Origin: Herbidospora mongoliensis
GTDB lineage: Bacteria; Actinomycetota; Actinomycetes; Streptosporangiales; Streptosporangiaceae
Reading direction: 5' to 3'
NCBI RefSeq assembly: GCF_001570545.1
Contig: NZ_BBXD01000008.1
Location: forward strand, 765,610 to 829,609
DNA: 64,000 nt
Position numbers and translations under genes: made by a program. The first letter of the stretch is position 1, and every line of letters begins with the position of its first letter. Below the pieces are notes generated by a model. It was not told the DNA's origin. It ran no database searches and saw only the letters and a program-made list of their open reading frames with translations. Below, in pieces: positions 27,795 through 35,524 of this stretch.

Positions 27795-29210
27795 GTGATC
27801 CAGTCGATCGACTACGGGGCGATCGCTGCGCCGCTGATTCTGGCGTTGACCGCCGGGCTCGTTCTGCTGCTCGATGCCTTCCTGCCCGCTCGTCGCGGAG
27901 TCAGGACGGCTCTCGGCTGTGTCACACTGGCCGCGCTGGTGGGGGCGTTCGCCGTGGTGGTGGGCCAGAGAGGTACCAGGGAGACGTTCTGCGTCCCGTC
28001 TGTTGGGTGCTCCTACGTCGTCGACTCGACCACGATCGTGTTCGCGGGGCTGGCGCTGGGTGCCGGCATCGTTGTGGTGCTGCTGTCGATGGGGCAACTC
28101 GCCGAAGGCGATATCCCTGTCGGGGAGTGGTATTTTCTGCTGCTCGCGGCCCTCACCGGAGCCGTCACGCTGCCCGCGTCGCGGGACCTCATCATGCTGG
28201 TCGTGGCGCTCGAACTCGTCTCGCTGCCGGTGTTCGCGCTGACCGCGATGCGCCGCTACGACGGCCGCGGGGCCGAGGCGGCGCTGAAGCTGTTCGTCGT
28301 CTCCGTCGTCTCCACGGCGGTGATGCTGTTCGGCGTCAGTCTCCTGTACGGCATCACGGGCGCCGTCCACCTCGACGCGATAGCGGCGGCGCTGGCGCAG
28401 CCGGAGCGCCCGGGGGCCGGGCCGGTCGTGGCGGTCGGGGCCGTCATGGTCATCGCCGGGTTCGGGTTCAAGATCGCCGCCGTGCCGTTCCACTTCTGGG
28501 CCGCAGATGTCTACCAGGGCGCTCCGATCCCGGTCGCGGCCCTGCTGTCGGTCGTGTCGAAGGCGGCGGGGTTCGCCGGGCTGATCCTCGTCCTCACCCA
28601 GGCGCTGCCGAGTGAGTCGGCGACCTGGACGCCGATCGTGGCTGTCTTGGCGGCGTTGACCATGACCGTCGGGAACGTGCTGGCGCTCCGGCAGACCCAT
28701 CCGGTTCGGCTACTGGCCTGGTCGTCGGTGGCCCAGTCGGGATACATCCTCGCGCCCATCGCGACCACCGACACCCAGGCGGCCACCGCCTATCTGGTCT
28801 TCTACGCCGCCATGAACCTGACGGCCTTCGCGGTGGTCATGGCCGTCCCGCACGACACGCTCGACGGTTACCGGGGGCTGGCCTTCGGGCGTCCGGGCGC
28901 GGGGCTGGCGCTGGCTTTCGCGCTGATCTGCCTGGCCGGGCTGCCTCCCGGGCTCGCCGGGCTGTTCGCCAAGGTCGTCGTGTTCCGCGAGGTCGTGGCC
29001 GGTGGGCTCGGCTGGCTGGCGGTGGTGATGGCGGTCAACACGGTGATCGGGCTCTACTACTACATCGCCTGGACGGCCCGCCTCTTCACACCCGCCGACG
29101 CCACCAGACCCGCCACGACCGGGCCCGCCTGGATCGCGGTGGGGGCGGCCACGGCAGTGGCGGTGGCGTTCTCGGTCGCGCCGCAACTCGTCCTCTCCGC
29201 ACTGGGATGA
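27795..29210 (+). CDS. nuoN: NADH-quinone oxidoreductase subunit N-like (antiporter)
   Basis: 471 residues from GTG 27795, chosen because GGGGAGG ends 4 nt upstream; the same frame opens earlier at 27759 without such a site. Family motifs: MLVVALELVSLPVFALTAM, GFGFKIAAVPFHFWAADVYQGAPIP, LLAWSSVAQSGYILAPI, VNTVIGLYYYIAW. It is the last gene of the block and is followed directly by a tandem-repeat region. Confidence 0.93.
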   Translation: MIQSIDYGAIAAPLILALTAGLVLLLDAFLPARRGVRTALGCVTLAALVGAFAVVVGQRGTRETFCVPSVGCSYVVDSTTIVFAGLALGAGIVVVLLSMGQLAEGDIPVGEWYFLLLAALTGAVTLPASRDLIMLVVALELVSLPVFALTAMRRYDGRGAEAALKLFVVSVVSTAVMLFGVSLLYGITGAVHLDAIAAALAQPERPGAGPVVAVGAVMVIAGFGFKIAAVPFHFWAADVYQGAPIPVAALLSVVSKAAGFAGLILVLTQALPSESATWTPIVAVLAALTMTVGNVLALRQTHPVRLLAWSSVAQSGYILAPIATTDTQAATAYLVFYAAMNLTAFAVVMAVPHDTLDGYRGLAFGRPGAGLALAFALICLAGLPPGLAGLFAKVVVFREVVAGGLGWLAVVMAVNTVIGLYYYIAWTARLFTPADATRPATTGPAWIAVGAATAVAVAFSVAPQLVLSALG

Positions 29211-29211
29211 G

Positions 29212-29490
29212 CCATCGTCGCCCACGCGTGTGGTGAACGCCGGCGCGATGAGGGTCTGAGCGATCGTCGCCTGCGCTGGGGCGTGCGAGCTGGCTGTGGT
29301 GAACGTCGGCGCGAGGCGACGCGCATATGAGCGATCGTCGCCTGTGCCATGCGTGCGAGTTGGCTGTGGTGAACGCTGGCGCGAGGCGACACGCATATGA
29401 GCGATGGTCACCTGCGCCACGCGTGCGAGTCGGTCGTGGTGAAGGCTGGTGCGACGCGTATGGGCGATCGTCGCCCCCGCCGCGTGTGCC
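29212..29490. repeat. About four imperfect tandem copies of a 70-bp unit
   Basis: Copies are anchored by GCGATCGTCGCCTG-like starts near 29213 (short copy), 29260, 29331 and 29401, with a partial copy near 29463. Full copies are 70-71 bp apart and also share GCGTGCGAG, TGGCTGTGGTGAACG and GCGAGGCGAC. Each junction can fold AGGCGAC against GTCGCCT. The stretch starts at the nuoN stop, so it may serve as a terminator or buffer. Positions 29491-29816, up to htpX, show no convincing gene; only the htpX promoter and RBS (GAGGAGG-like, just before 29817) are expected there. Confidence 0.8.
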
Positions 29491-29816
29491 CTGTTGCGAT
29501 GCCCTCCCGTCATGGGTAACTCTCGCCGGTGTTCAGGCAGGGGAGGTCACCGTTGTGGCGTTGTCCGTCGGGGGAGTACGTCAACGGCCTGATTGCCGTC
29601 GCCTTTTCTCCGCCCGGCCGCGTTCCTCGCACTCCGCGTCTGAAGGCGCGATGGTGGAGTTCCGCTCTGACCTGTGATGTTCGCCGCGGCGGCTAGCCGG
29701 TTCGGCGTTCTCGCATCGAGCGAACTCAGCAGGCTCCAGGCCTTCGGATGATCTAGGACGGGAACGCCCAAACCTCCCCTCACGTTGGGTAAGGGAGGAG
29801 CGCGAGGAGGTGGGCG

Positions 29817-30632
29817 ATGCGGAGCAACGGGGCGCGTACTGCCGGGGTGTTGGGCGCGTCCGGTGTGCTGATCGTCCTGGTGGCGGGGCTGCTCGGAGGG
29901 ATCACCGGGCTGGTGGCGGGGATGGCGCTCGCCGTGGTCACCGTTTGGGTGGCCTACTTCTTCTCTGATCGGTTCGCCTTGGCGGCGCTCCGCGCGCGGC
30001 CCGTCGGCGAGGTCGAGCACGCCGTCCTCTACGCGATCGTCCGCGAGCTCTGCACGCAGGCCCGGCGGCCCATGCCCCGCCTCTACGTCTCCCCGCTGGC
30101 CCAGCCCAACGCCTACGCCACCGGCCGCACGCCCCGCAAATCCGCCGTCATCGTCACACACGGGCTGCTCTCGCTGCTCGACGAGCGGGAGTTGCGAGGG
30201 GTCATCGGGCACGAACTGGCCCACGTACACAACCATGACACCCTGCTCGCCTCGGTCGCGGGAGCGCTGGCGACGATGTTCACCACGTCGGGGTATCTCG
30301 GCCCGATCTTCGGGGTGCGGCGGACCGACGACGAGACCCCTGCCACGCTGACCCGGGTCGTCGGCGCGGTGCTCCAGCCGATCACTACCGGCCTGGTCAG
30401 GCTGGCGCTGCCGCCCGACCGCGAGTTCGCGGCCGACGAGGCGTCGGCGCGGATGACGGGTGACCCGCTCGCTCTCGCCTCCGCGCTGAGGCGCGTCGAC
30501 GCCAGTAACAGGGCCCGGCCGCTGCCGAGGAACGGGCGGATCGCCAGCGCCAGTCACATGCTGTTCGCCGGGCCGTTCGCGACCCGGCCGACCACCGCCG
30601 AGCGGGTCGCCAACCTGGAGCGGCTGCGTTAG
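29817..30632 (+). CDS. htpX: HtpX-family membrane zinc metalloprotease
   Basis: 271 residues. Two N-terminal membrane helices, then the zinc site VIGHELAHVHNHD (HEXXH) around residue 137, and a third ligand in REFAADEASARMTGD. HtpX homologues cleave damaged membrane proteins with the active site facing the cytoplasm. AGGAG lies in the region just upstream of the ATG. The 3' end overlaps the convergent PNPOx-like gene by 4 bp. Confidence 0.9.
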   Translation: MRSNGARTAGVLGASGVLIVLVAGLLGGITGLVAGMALAVVTVWVAYFFSDRFALAALRARPVGEVEHAVLYAIVRELCTQARRPMPRLYVSPLAQPNAYATGRTPRKSAVIVTHGLLSLLDERELRGVIGHELAHVHNHDTLLASVAGALATMFTTSGYLGPIFGVRRTDDETPATLTRVVGAVLQPITTGLVRLALPPDREFAADEASARMTGDPLALASALRRVDASNRARPLPRNGRIASASHMLFAGPFATRPTTAERVANLERLR

Positions 30633-31204
30633 CTGTGCCGGTTCGCCGGGTCGGTCTCCCCGGCGTGCAGGGCGAACAGGCCGTCGATGCTCTCCCTGGC
30701 CGCACCGGAGCGTTCGGCCAGGCGCTTCTTCGAGCTGGCGAGTTCATGGTGGTCGTCGAGGAGGGGACGATCCTTCTCGTACTCCATGAACGGCACCGAA
30801 TAGCCGCAGGAGTCGGTGATGCGGTCGCAGCTGACCACGATCACCGACCGGACGGCCGGATGCGGGCCGAAGTTCTTCAGCAGCGCCTCGAAACGGGGGT
30901 CGTCGGGGATGACGACCTCGCCGGTGCCGTACAGGCGGACGATGTTCGGCGAACCGGAGAAGGCCGCGAACATGATGGTGATGCGGCCGTTGTTTCGCAG
31001 GTGGGAGATGGTCTCGACGCCGCTGCCGTCAAGATCGAGGTAGGCGACGGTGGTGTCGTCGAGGACGGCGAAGGTGTCGGCGTAGCCCTTGGGCGACACG
31101 TTCACATGCCCGCCGCTCTCAGGGGCGGTGGCGACAAAATAGACCGGCTGAGAGGTCACGAACGTCCGCAGCCGGTCGTTGATCACGTCATATTGCTTGC
31201 CCAT
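30629..31204 (-). CDS. Pyridoxamine 5'-phosphate oxidase-family flavin protein
   Basis: 191 residues with a split-barrel flavin-binding pattern: VYFVATAPESGGHVNVSPKGYADTF, LDLDGSGVETISHLRNNGRITIMF, and IVRLYGTGEVV. The C-terminal region (CDRITDSCGYSVPFMEYEKDRP) matches a common actinobacterial subgroup of unknown substrate. Members usually bind FMN or F420. It sits alone between htpX and a secreted protein gene on the same strand; an operon is unlikely to be informative. Confidence 0.8.
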   Translation of the reverse strand: MGKQYDVINDRLRTFVTSQPVYFVATAPESGGHVNVSPKGYADTFAVLDDTTVAYLDLDGSGVETISHLRNNGRITIMFAAFSGSPNIVRLYGTGEVVIPDDPRFEALLKNFGPHPAVRSVIVVSCDRITDSCGYSVPFMEYEKDRPLLDDHHELASSKKRLAERSGAARESIDGLFALHAGETDPANRHS

Positions 31205-31223
31205 AAACGGACGATAACCCGGA

Positions 31224-32213
31224 TCATTCGCCCGGCAGCCACCATATCCACAGGCTGGACTTCAAAGACCAGGTGTCGATCTTCTTGATCTCGCCGGTAC
31301 GGATGTCGATCGTCCGCACCCCGCCCCCGATGACGACGCCGTCGCCGGTGTTCCGGTACGTCCACAGCCGTAGCCGGTCAGAGGAGTCCCAGGCCAGCTT
31401 GTTCGCCCGCTCGCCCTTCGGCATCGTCAGTTTGATCGGCGGCCCGACCGAGTCGGACGACAGGTCGTAGATCCGTAACGCCGCCTGGCGGCCCTCGATG
31501 AACACCGCGACGCTACGTCCGTCGCCGGCCAGGGCCAGCGGATAATTGTGGTCGACGACCTGCGGCACCTCCTGGCTGTTCAGCTCGCCGTCCGCGTCGA
31601 TCGACGTGAACAGCGTCGTGTTCTGGTCGGAAACGCTGGTCACCATGACCGACGACCCGTCGGCGCCGAACCCCTGGAGCGAGGTGTCGGCCGGCAGCGT
31701 GTAGTAGCGGCCGGACGCCACCTCGACGATCTTCGTGGGCAGCTTGCCGTCCTCGTCGATGTAGTCGACCGCGATGTGCTTCCCGTCGTTCGACAGCTGG
31801 GTGTCGACGTCGTTGATCGAGATGCCCTTCGGCAGCTTCGCCGCCGCGCCGCGCATCGCGGCGACCTTTCCGGTGGTGAGGTCGCGGATGACCAGCTTCT
31901 TGGTCTTCGCGGTGAAGTAGGCGATCCGCGTGCCGTCCCCGCTCAGCGCCGGCTGCAGCGCGCTCTCCCGGTCGACGCCCCCCGACGCCGTGACCCGGTG
32001 GACCTGCGCGTCGGCTAGCGCCGTCGTGGTGCCGTCCCGGCGAGAGATCATCCACTGGCCGCACGGGACCGTGTAGTCGTCTTTGGGGCACGCCTTGAGC
32101 CAGACATACCGGGCCGGTGCAGAGGCGGCTCCCGTCCGCGCCTCCGCGACCGTCGCCGGCGACATGACCGCGAGCGCCGTCACGGCGGCGGTCACGAGTG
32201 CGCGAGTCTTCAT
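31224..32213 (-). CDS. Secreted TolB/WD40-like propeller protein
   Basis: 329 residues. A Sec signal MKTRALVTAAVTALAVMSP with cleavage near AEA-RT is followed by blades with TolB-type S-x-DG-x-x-IAY units (ALSGDGTRIAYFTAKTKKLVIRDL, QLSNDGKHIAVDYIDEDG). Likely exported; no anchor or catalytic motif is seen. It is a common orphan secreted propeller in actinomycetes. Function unknown. Confidence 0.75.
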   Translation of the reverse strand: MKTRALVTAAVTALAVMSPATVAEARTGAASAPARYVWLKACPKDDYTVPCGQWMISRRDGTTTALADAQVHRVTASGGVDRESALQPALSGDGTRIAYFTAKTKKLVIRDLTTGKVAAMRGAAAKLPKGISINDVDTQLSNDGKHIAVDYIDEDGKLPTKIVEVASGRYYTLPADTSLQGFGADGSSVMVTSVSDQNTTLFTSIDADGELNSQEVPQVVDHNYPLALAGDGRSVAVFIEGRQAALRIYDLSSDSVGPPIKLTMPKGERANKLAWDSSDRLRLWTYRNTGDGVVIGGGVRTIDIRTGEIKKIDTWSLKSSLWIWWLPGE

Positions 32214-32238
32214 CTGTTTCCTTTCGTCACCGGAGTAG

Positions 32239-32520
32239 ATGCGGGAACCGGTGGGAAAGTTGGCAGCGATTCGATTTCCGGTATGTGATGAGATCGGGCG
32301 AATGGAACGCGCACGCCAGTTATTGGGCGACCTCCTGATCCTCCGTAGGGGCGGTGCCTTCCTGGTCGGCCGCTATGCGATCACGGACGATGTTGTGCCC
32401 TATTCCGGCAGCTACGAGCCCCTTCGGGGCGTCATGATGCCCGGAGGCTACGAGTCGGTCCTGGACATCAGCTTCGATGTGCGCGGTGGTCTGCTGGTGC
32501 GCCAGCTCCACTCCTCGTAG
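32239..32520 (+). CDS. Small hypothetical protein (93 aa)
   Basis: Open frame from ATG 32239 with GGAG 4 nt upstream; an internal ATG at 32302 is an alternative. No recognised domain. The composition (GYESVLDISFDVRGGLLVRQL) looks protein-like but short. It is divergent from the TolB-like gene and followed by a small T-ended hairpin, which mildly supports a real gene. Confidence 0.35.
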   Translation: MREPVGKLAAIRFPVCDEIGRMERARQLLGDLLILRRGGAFLVGRYAITDDVVPYSGSYEPLRGVMMPGGYESVLDISFDVRGGLLVRQLHSS

Positions 32521-32557
32521 AGCGGCGTGCGGTCGCCCTGGTTTGAGGGCGTGCGGG

Positions 32558-32580
32558 AGCCGTAAAAGAAAACGGCTTTT
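32558..32580. terminator. Short rho-independent-like terminator between convergent genes
   Basis: AGCCGT (32558-32563) pairs with ACGGCT (32572-32577) across an A-rich loop and ends in TTTT; the A-rich side gives a T-run on the other strand too. It is placed between the + strand small gene and the - strand SDR gene, so it probably works in both directions. The 6-bp stem is weak. Confidence 0.5.
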
Positions 32581-32618
32581 GAGACCCCCGCACCTGTGCG
32601 CGGCCGATGTACCAGAGG

Positions 32619-33335
32619 TCAGGTGAGCGGCTCGCCGCCGTCGATTCGGAGTGTCACGCCCGTGAGGAACGGGCTGGTCATCGCGAAGATGACGGCGGCG
32701 GCGATGTCGTCGGGGACACCGATCCGCCGCGCGGGATTGCGGCTGCGGAGGTCGGTGAAGTAGGCGCTTTTGGCGTCTTCGCCCAGAGAGTCCCAGATGC
32801 CGGTGTCGACCACTCCGGGGGAGATCGTGTTCACCCGGATGGGCCCGAGTTCGAGCGCCAGCGACCGGGTCAGAAAGTCGACCGCGCCGTTGGTGATGGC
32901 CACGCCGAGGTACCCGACGGCGGGCTTGAACGCGGCGACGCCGGAGAACAGGACGAAGGACCCGCCTTCGGCGATGCGCGGCGCGAAATGCTTGGCCAGC
33001 ATGACCGGCCCGATGACCTTGGTGTCGAACGACCGCAGCAGCGCCTCCCGATCAAGCTCGGCCAGCCGGCCCCGAGCTCGCGCGGAAGCAGTCGAAACGA
33101 CATGATCCACCTGCCCGAGCCGCTCCGCGAGCGCCGCGATGCTGTCGTCATCGGTGATGTCGACGCGCTCGGCGGTGATCCCCTCGTCGTTATAGGCGGC
33201 CCGGAGCGAATCCTGATCACGCCCGGCGACGACGACGCGGGCCCCGTGGGCATGTGTGGCCAGAGTGACCGCGCGGGCGATCCCGCTGCCGCGCCCGATC
33301 ACGACGACGGTACGCCCGTCCAGCGACGATGACAT
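32619..33335 (-). CDS. SDR-family protein lacking the YxxxK catalytic pair
   Basis: 238 residues from an ATG with GGAGG 8 nt upstream; a longer start at 33350 lacks this site. The Rossmann entry VVVIGRGSGIARAVTLA is a variant TGxxxGxG. The C-terminal SDR block LTRSLALELGPIRVNTISPG is clear. Aligned on that block, the position of the usual Tyr-x-x-x-Lys is V-A-I-T-N (in GYLGVAITNGAVDFL), so both catalytic residues are replaced. It may bind NAD(P) without classical SDR catalysis, or belong to an atypical subgroup. Confidence 0.8.
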   Translation of the reverse strand: MSSSLDGRTVVVIGRGSGIARAVTLATHAHGARVVVAGRDQDSLRAAYNDEGITAERVDITDDDSIAALAERLGQVDHVVSTASARARGRLAELDREALLRSFDTKVIGPVMLAKHFAPRIAEGGSFVLFSGVAAFKPAVGYLGVAITNGAVDFLTRSLALELGPIRVNTISPGVVDTGIWDSLGEDAKSAYFTDLRSRNPARRIGVPDDIAAAVIFAMTSPFLTGVTLRIDGGEPLT

Positions 33336-33439
33336 CGCGGCCCCCTCCAAGATCGTTGTCTTTCGATGCTAACGAGTGGAGGTGCGGCGGGGCTGCCGCC
33401 GGGCCGGGCGTCTTCGCTGGTCGGGGGCTCGAAAAGGCT

Positions 33440-33481
33440 CAGGGCACATGACCGTCTGGAGATCGGCGGTCGTGTGCCCTG
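33440..33481. terminator. 42-nt conserved hairpin, copy 1 (outside left att)
   Basis: CAGGGCACA (33440-33448) pairs perfectly with TGTGCCCTG (33473-33481), and GACCG/CGGTC extends the stem inside. The same 42-nt structure follows the intact integrase (55026-55067) and the broken integrase (58844-58885). This copy lies 21 bp outside the left attachment core, on the chromosome side. It is either the original yajQ terminator or the scar of an older element. Confidence 0.7.
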
Positions 33482-33502
33482 AATGTGCCGTGTCCGGCGA
33501 GG

Positions 33503-33524
33503 TCAGCGGTAGTTCTTGAACTGC
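33503..33524. other. Left attachment core (attL)
   Basis: 22 bp identical to 58950-58971, starting TCAGCGGTAG and ending TTGAACTGC. On the minus strand this would encode the C-terminal residues of YajQ (QFKNYR-stop), but here it is an orphan with no gene attached. It therefore marks the far end of an insertion into the yajQ 3' end. Confidence 0.85.
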
Positions 33525-34322
33525 GTGGGGGGCGCTGTGACCTGGGGTGATCGCGGCATCTGGGTGGTGACCTGGGAGATGTCTGCCGGTTGTTGTCGTC
33601 CCCTGCGGCTGTTTCTCGGTCTCGTGTGCCCTCGTTGTGCCCTGCGGTGATCAACCCGACTTACCCGGTGGCACGGGTACAAGACACCGGGCTTAGGAAG
33701 CCGAGCGTCTTGCTGAAGTAAGCGGATCGCTGAACTGGACAGAAAGTGATATGCGGCGTGCCTGATGTAATGATCAATCCACGTATGCTCCGGATCTTGT
33801 CGCTGCCGCTTAGATCGGGGTTGATCCGACTGAAGCGTGCGCCGTTTGGTCCCAGTAGTGTTTCCTGTCGGCCTCTGGAGCCACGTGCATCTATGTGGCA
33901 TTTTTCGGTGATCAACTCTGATAACCCGGTGGCAAGCCGACCCGGAGCGCAGGGCCGTCAGGCCCGAGCATCGGAAGCGGTGCGGCAGAAGCCCTCTCAA
34001 AGCGATCATTCGGGCGGATTGCGGGGCTGCATGCTTGAGCGTCTACTTTCGGGTGCAGCGACCAGTTTCGGTGAGTTCTCGTCGCTCTTTCACGCTAAGG
34101 GAGCCGCGGCTGGCCAGCTGGTGGCACTGAGTGGATTCGAAGTACAGCGCCAACCCTTGGCGCAATGCGGCGATCGCGTGACGGGGCCGAAAATGATCTA
34201 GGAACCTCAATTGGGTCCGCGAAACGCAGGTCGCGCCCAACTCCCCAAGGTTCAAATGTGGACATGGGGAACAGTTGAGAAAGGTCATAACGCTACTCTG
34301 TGAAGTGCTTCCTGCTCGTCGG
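33525..34322. other. Gene-free left end of the element
   Basis: About 800 bp with no convincing gene on either strand; the open frames have no ribosome site or domain. It holds a diverged direct repeat of about 28 bp (33646-33673 and 33907-33934, both starting GGTGATCAAC and containing ACCCGGTGGCA), and two GTGACCTGGG words at 33538 and 33567. These could be integrase arm sites. The final about 120 bp should include the leader of CRISPR array 1. Confidence 0.5.
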
Positions 34323-34736
34323 GAGCAGCAGCGGCCCCTGGGCCGGTGAGGATCACAACGTCCCAGGAGGGCCCGTCACCGCGGTCTCCTCGGTGGCTCG
34401 CAGCGCCGGCCCCTGGCGGCCGGTGAGGATCGCAACTGGATCTGGAAGTCGATCGGCAGGCCGGTGACGGCTGCAGCACCGGCCCCTGGCGGCCGGTGAG
34501 GATCGCAACATTGTGGACGCCTACGAGGTCGACGAGCGCGGCCATCGCGCCTCACCGGCCCCTGGTAGCCGGTGAGGATCGTAACCGCGAGGTGTTCGAG
34601 TGGCGGGGCGTTGGGGGGTGGCTGCAGCACCGGCCCTTGGCGGCCGGTGAGGATCGCAACACGGCAGGTAGCGCGTCGACTTAGGGCGTGTGCCGAACTG
34701 CAGGACCGGCCTCTGAAGGCCGATGAGGATCGGAAC
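34323..34736 (+). CRISPR. CRISPR array 1, six 37-bp repeats
   Basis: Repeats at about 34323-34359, 34400-34436, 34473-34509, 34549-34585, 34624-34660 and 34700-34736, with spacers of 36-40 bp. The consensus starts GCAGCACCGGCC and ends GTGAGGATCGCAAC. CACCGGCC and GGCCGGTG form a perfect 8-bp stem around CCTGGC. The 3' ATCGCAAC end implies transcription on the + strand with the leader to the left. The first, fourth and last repeats have substitutions. A further very degenerate unit may follow near 34747. Confidence 0.93.
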
Positions 34737-34776
34737 CACATCGATCTGCCCCTTTCGGGGCTGGTGAGGGCGATCA

Positions 34777-34986
34777 TTAACGGGCTTGCTGGTCCTCGTC
34801 GTTCTTGGCTTGGGCCGGCGGGATGATCGCGTTGAAAAACATCACACTGAACCCAAAAGCTGGGCCTGCGGACAGGGCAGCCGCTTGCCACAAGCTCCCG
34901 GTCGATAGGACCACGCCTGCCGTAACCACCGCCACGACGAACGCCGCGAGAATGACAACCGCAGCACGGATCGTCAGTAAGTACAT
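34777..34986 (-). CDS. Small two-helix membrane protein
   Basis: 69 residues from an ATG at 34984-34986 (AGAGAGGCG upstream), read as MYLLTIRAAVVILAAFVVAVV..LSAGPAFGFSVMFFNAIIPP with a polar tail ending DEDQQAR. Two hydrophobic helices. A longer frame to 35118 lacks a start signal. It lies antisense between array 1 and the cas operon. No family recognised; a role in CRISPR function is possible only by position. Confidence 0.5.
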   Translation of the reverse strand: MYLLTIRAAVVILAAFVVAVVTAGVVLSTGSLWQAAALSAGPAFGFSVMFFNAIIPPAQAKNDEDQQAR

Positions 34987-35524
34987 AAACGCCTCTCTCG
35001 ATCGAGGGTAATCCTCAGCCCTTTGCCCATACAGGGCTTTACCCGCAACCCAGGTCTGCTGGCCAACACAGGAAGTTGGTCCACGCAGTGTTCCCCGCCC
35101 TACCAAATGACATCGCATCTGCTCGCTGCAAGAACCGGGCGATGCCCTTGTCTTCCCGTCTGAGCGATCGAGAGGCTACTGGCCGGGAGCTTCAGCCGTC
35201 TGCTAGATCGACGAAATGATCGATTTCTCATGGTACCCCGACTGACGTCTTAGAAGTGGCGTGGGGCTACGGCCGCAGGAGCTACGCTCTGGACAGTTAA
35301 TGGCGACGCCACTTGTCGTGGTATGTCGAGGATCGCAACTAAGAGGTTGGTTCGGGTGCCCTTTGACCGGATCACTCGCTGTTACCGCAGGCTGCTATTT
35401 CGGCCTGTGGTAACAGTATTTTCGGCGTCTCCACTAAGTGATGTTTTGCTGTGTGGCGAATTTGTCGGTCCCTGGCCCTATAGTCCCGGAACGACTCTTC
35501 GTTAGCGGCCTAGATCGGACTGTA
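34987..35524. other. Gene-free stretch upstream of cas3
   Basis: About 540 bp without a credible gene. It must contain the promoter of cas3-cas5-cas8-cas7 and the promoter of the small membrane gene. It includes a CRISPR repeat 3'-end remnant at 35319-35339 (listed separately). The 35400-35520 part is less GC-rich than the flanks and contains TATAGT at 35479-35484, but no well-spaced -35 box. Confidence 0.5.
35319..35339 (+). repeat. Orphan CRISPR repeat 3' end before cas3
   Basis: TGGTATGTCGAGGATCGCAA and the following C match the 3' half of the array 2 repeat (TGGTCGGTGAGGATCGCAAC) apart from the TATG/CGG region. No 5' half is recognisable and no second repeat follows within 100 bp. It may be a decayed array end or a degenerate mini-CRISPR unit that guides effector binding near the cas promoter. 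Confidence 0.6.

Noticed and set aside
18044-29210. Possible nuoD, nuoE, nuoF or nuoG hidden in the cluster
   Set aside because: nuoC abuts nuoH with an overlap, and the only extra genes are the kinase and the HhH protein.
29547-30557. 336-codon antisense frame over htpX
   Set aside because: Shadow frame; HtpX has a clear HEXXH site and membrane helices on the + strand.
33746-34201. 151-codon frame in the left end of the element
   Set aside because: No ribosome site, no domain and no neighbour support; low-quality composition.
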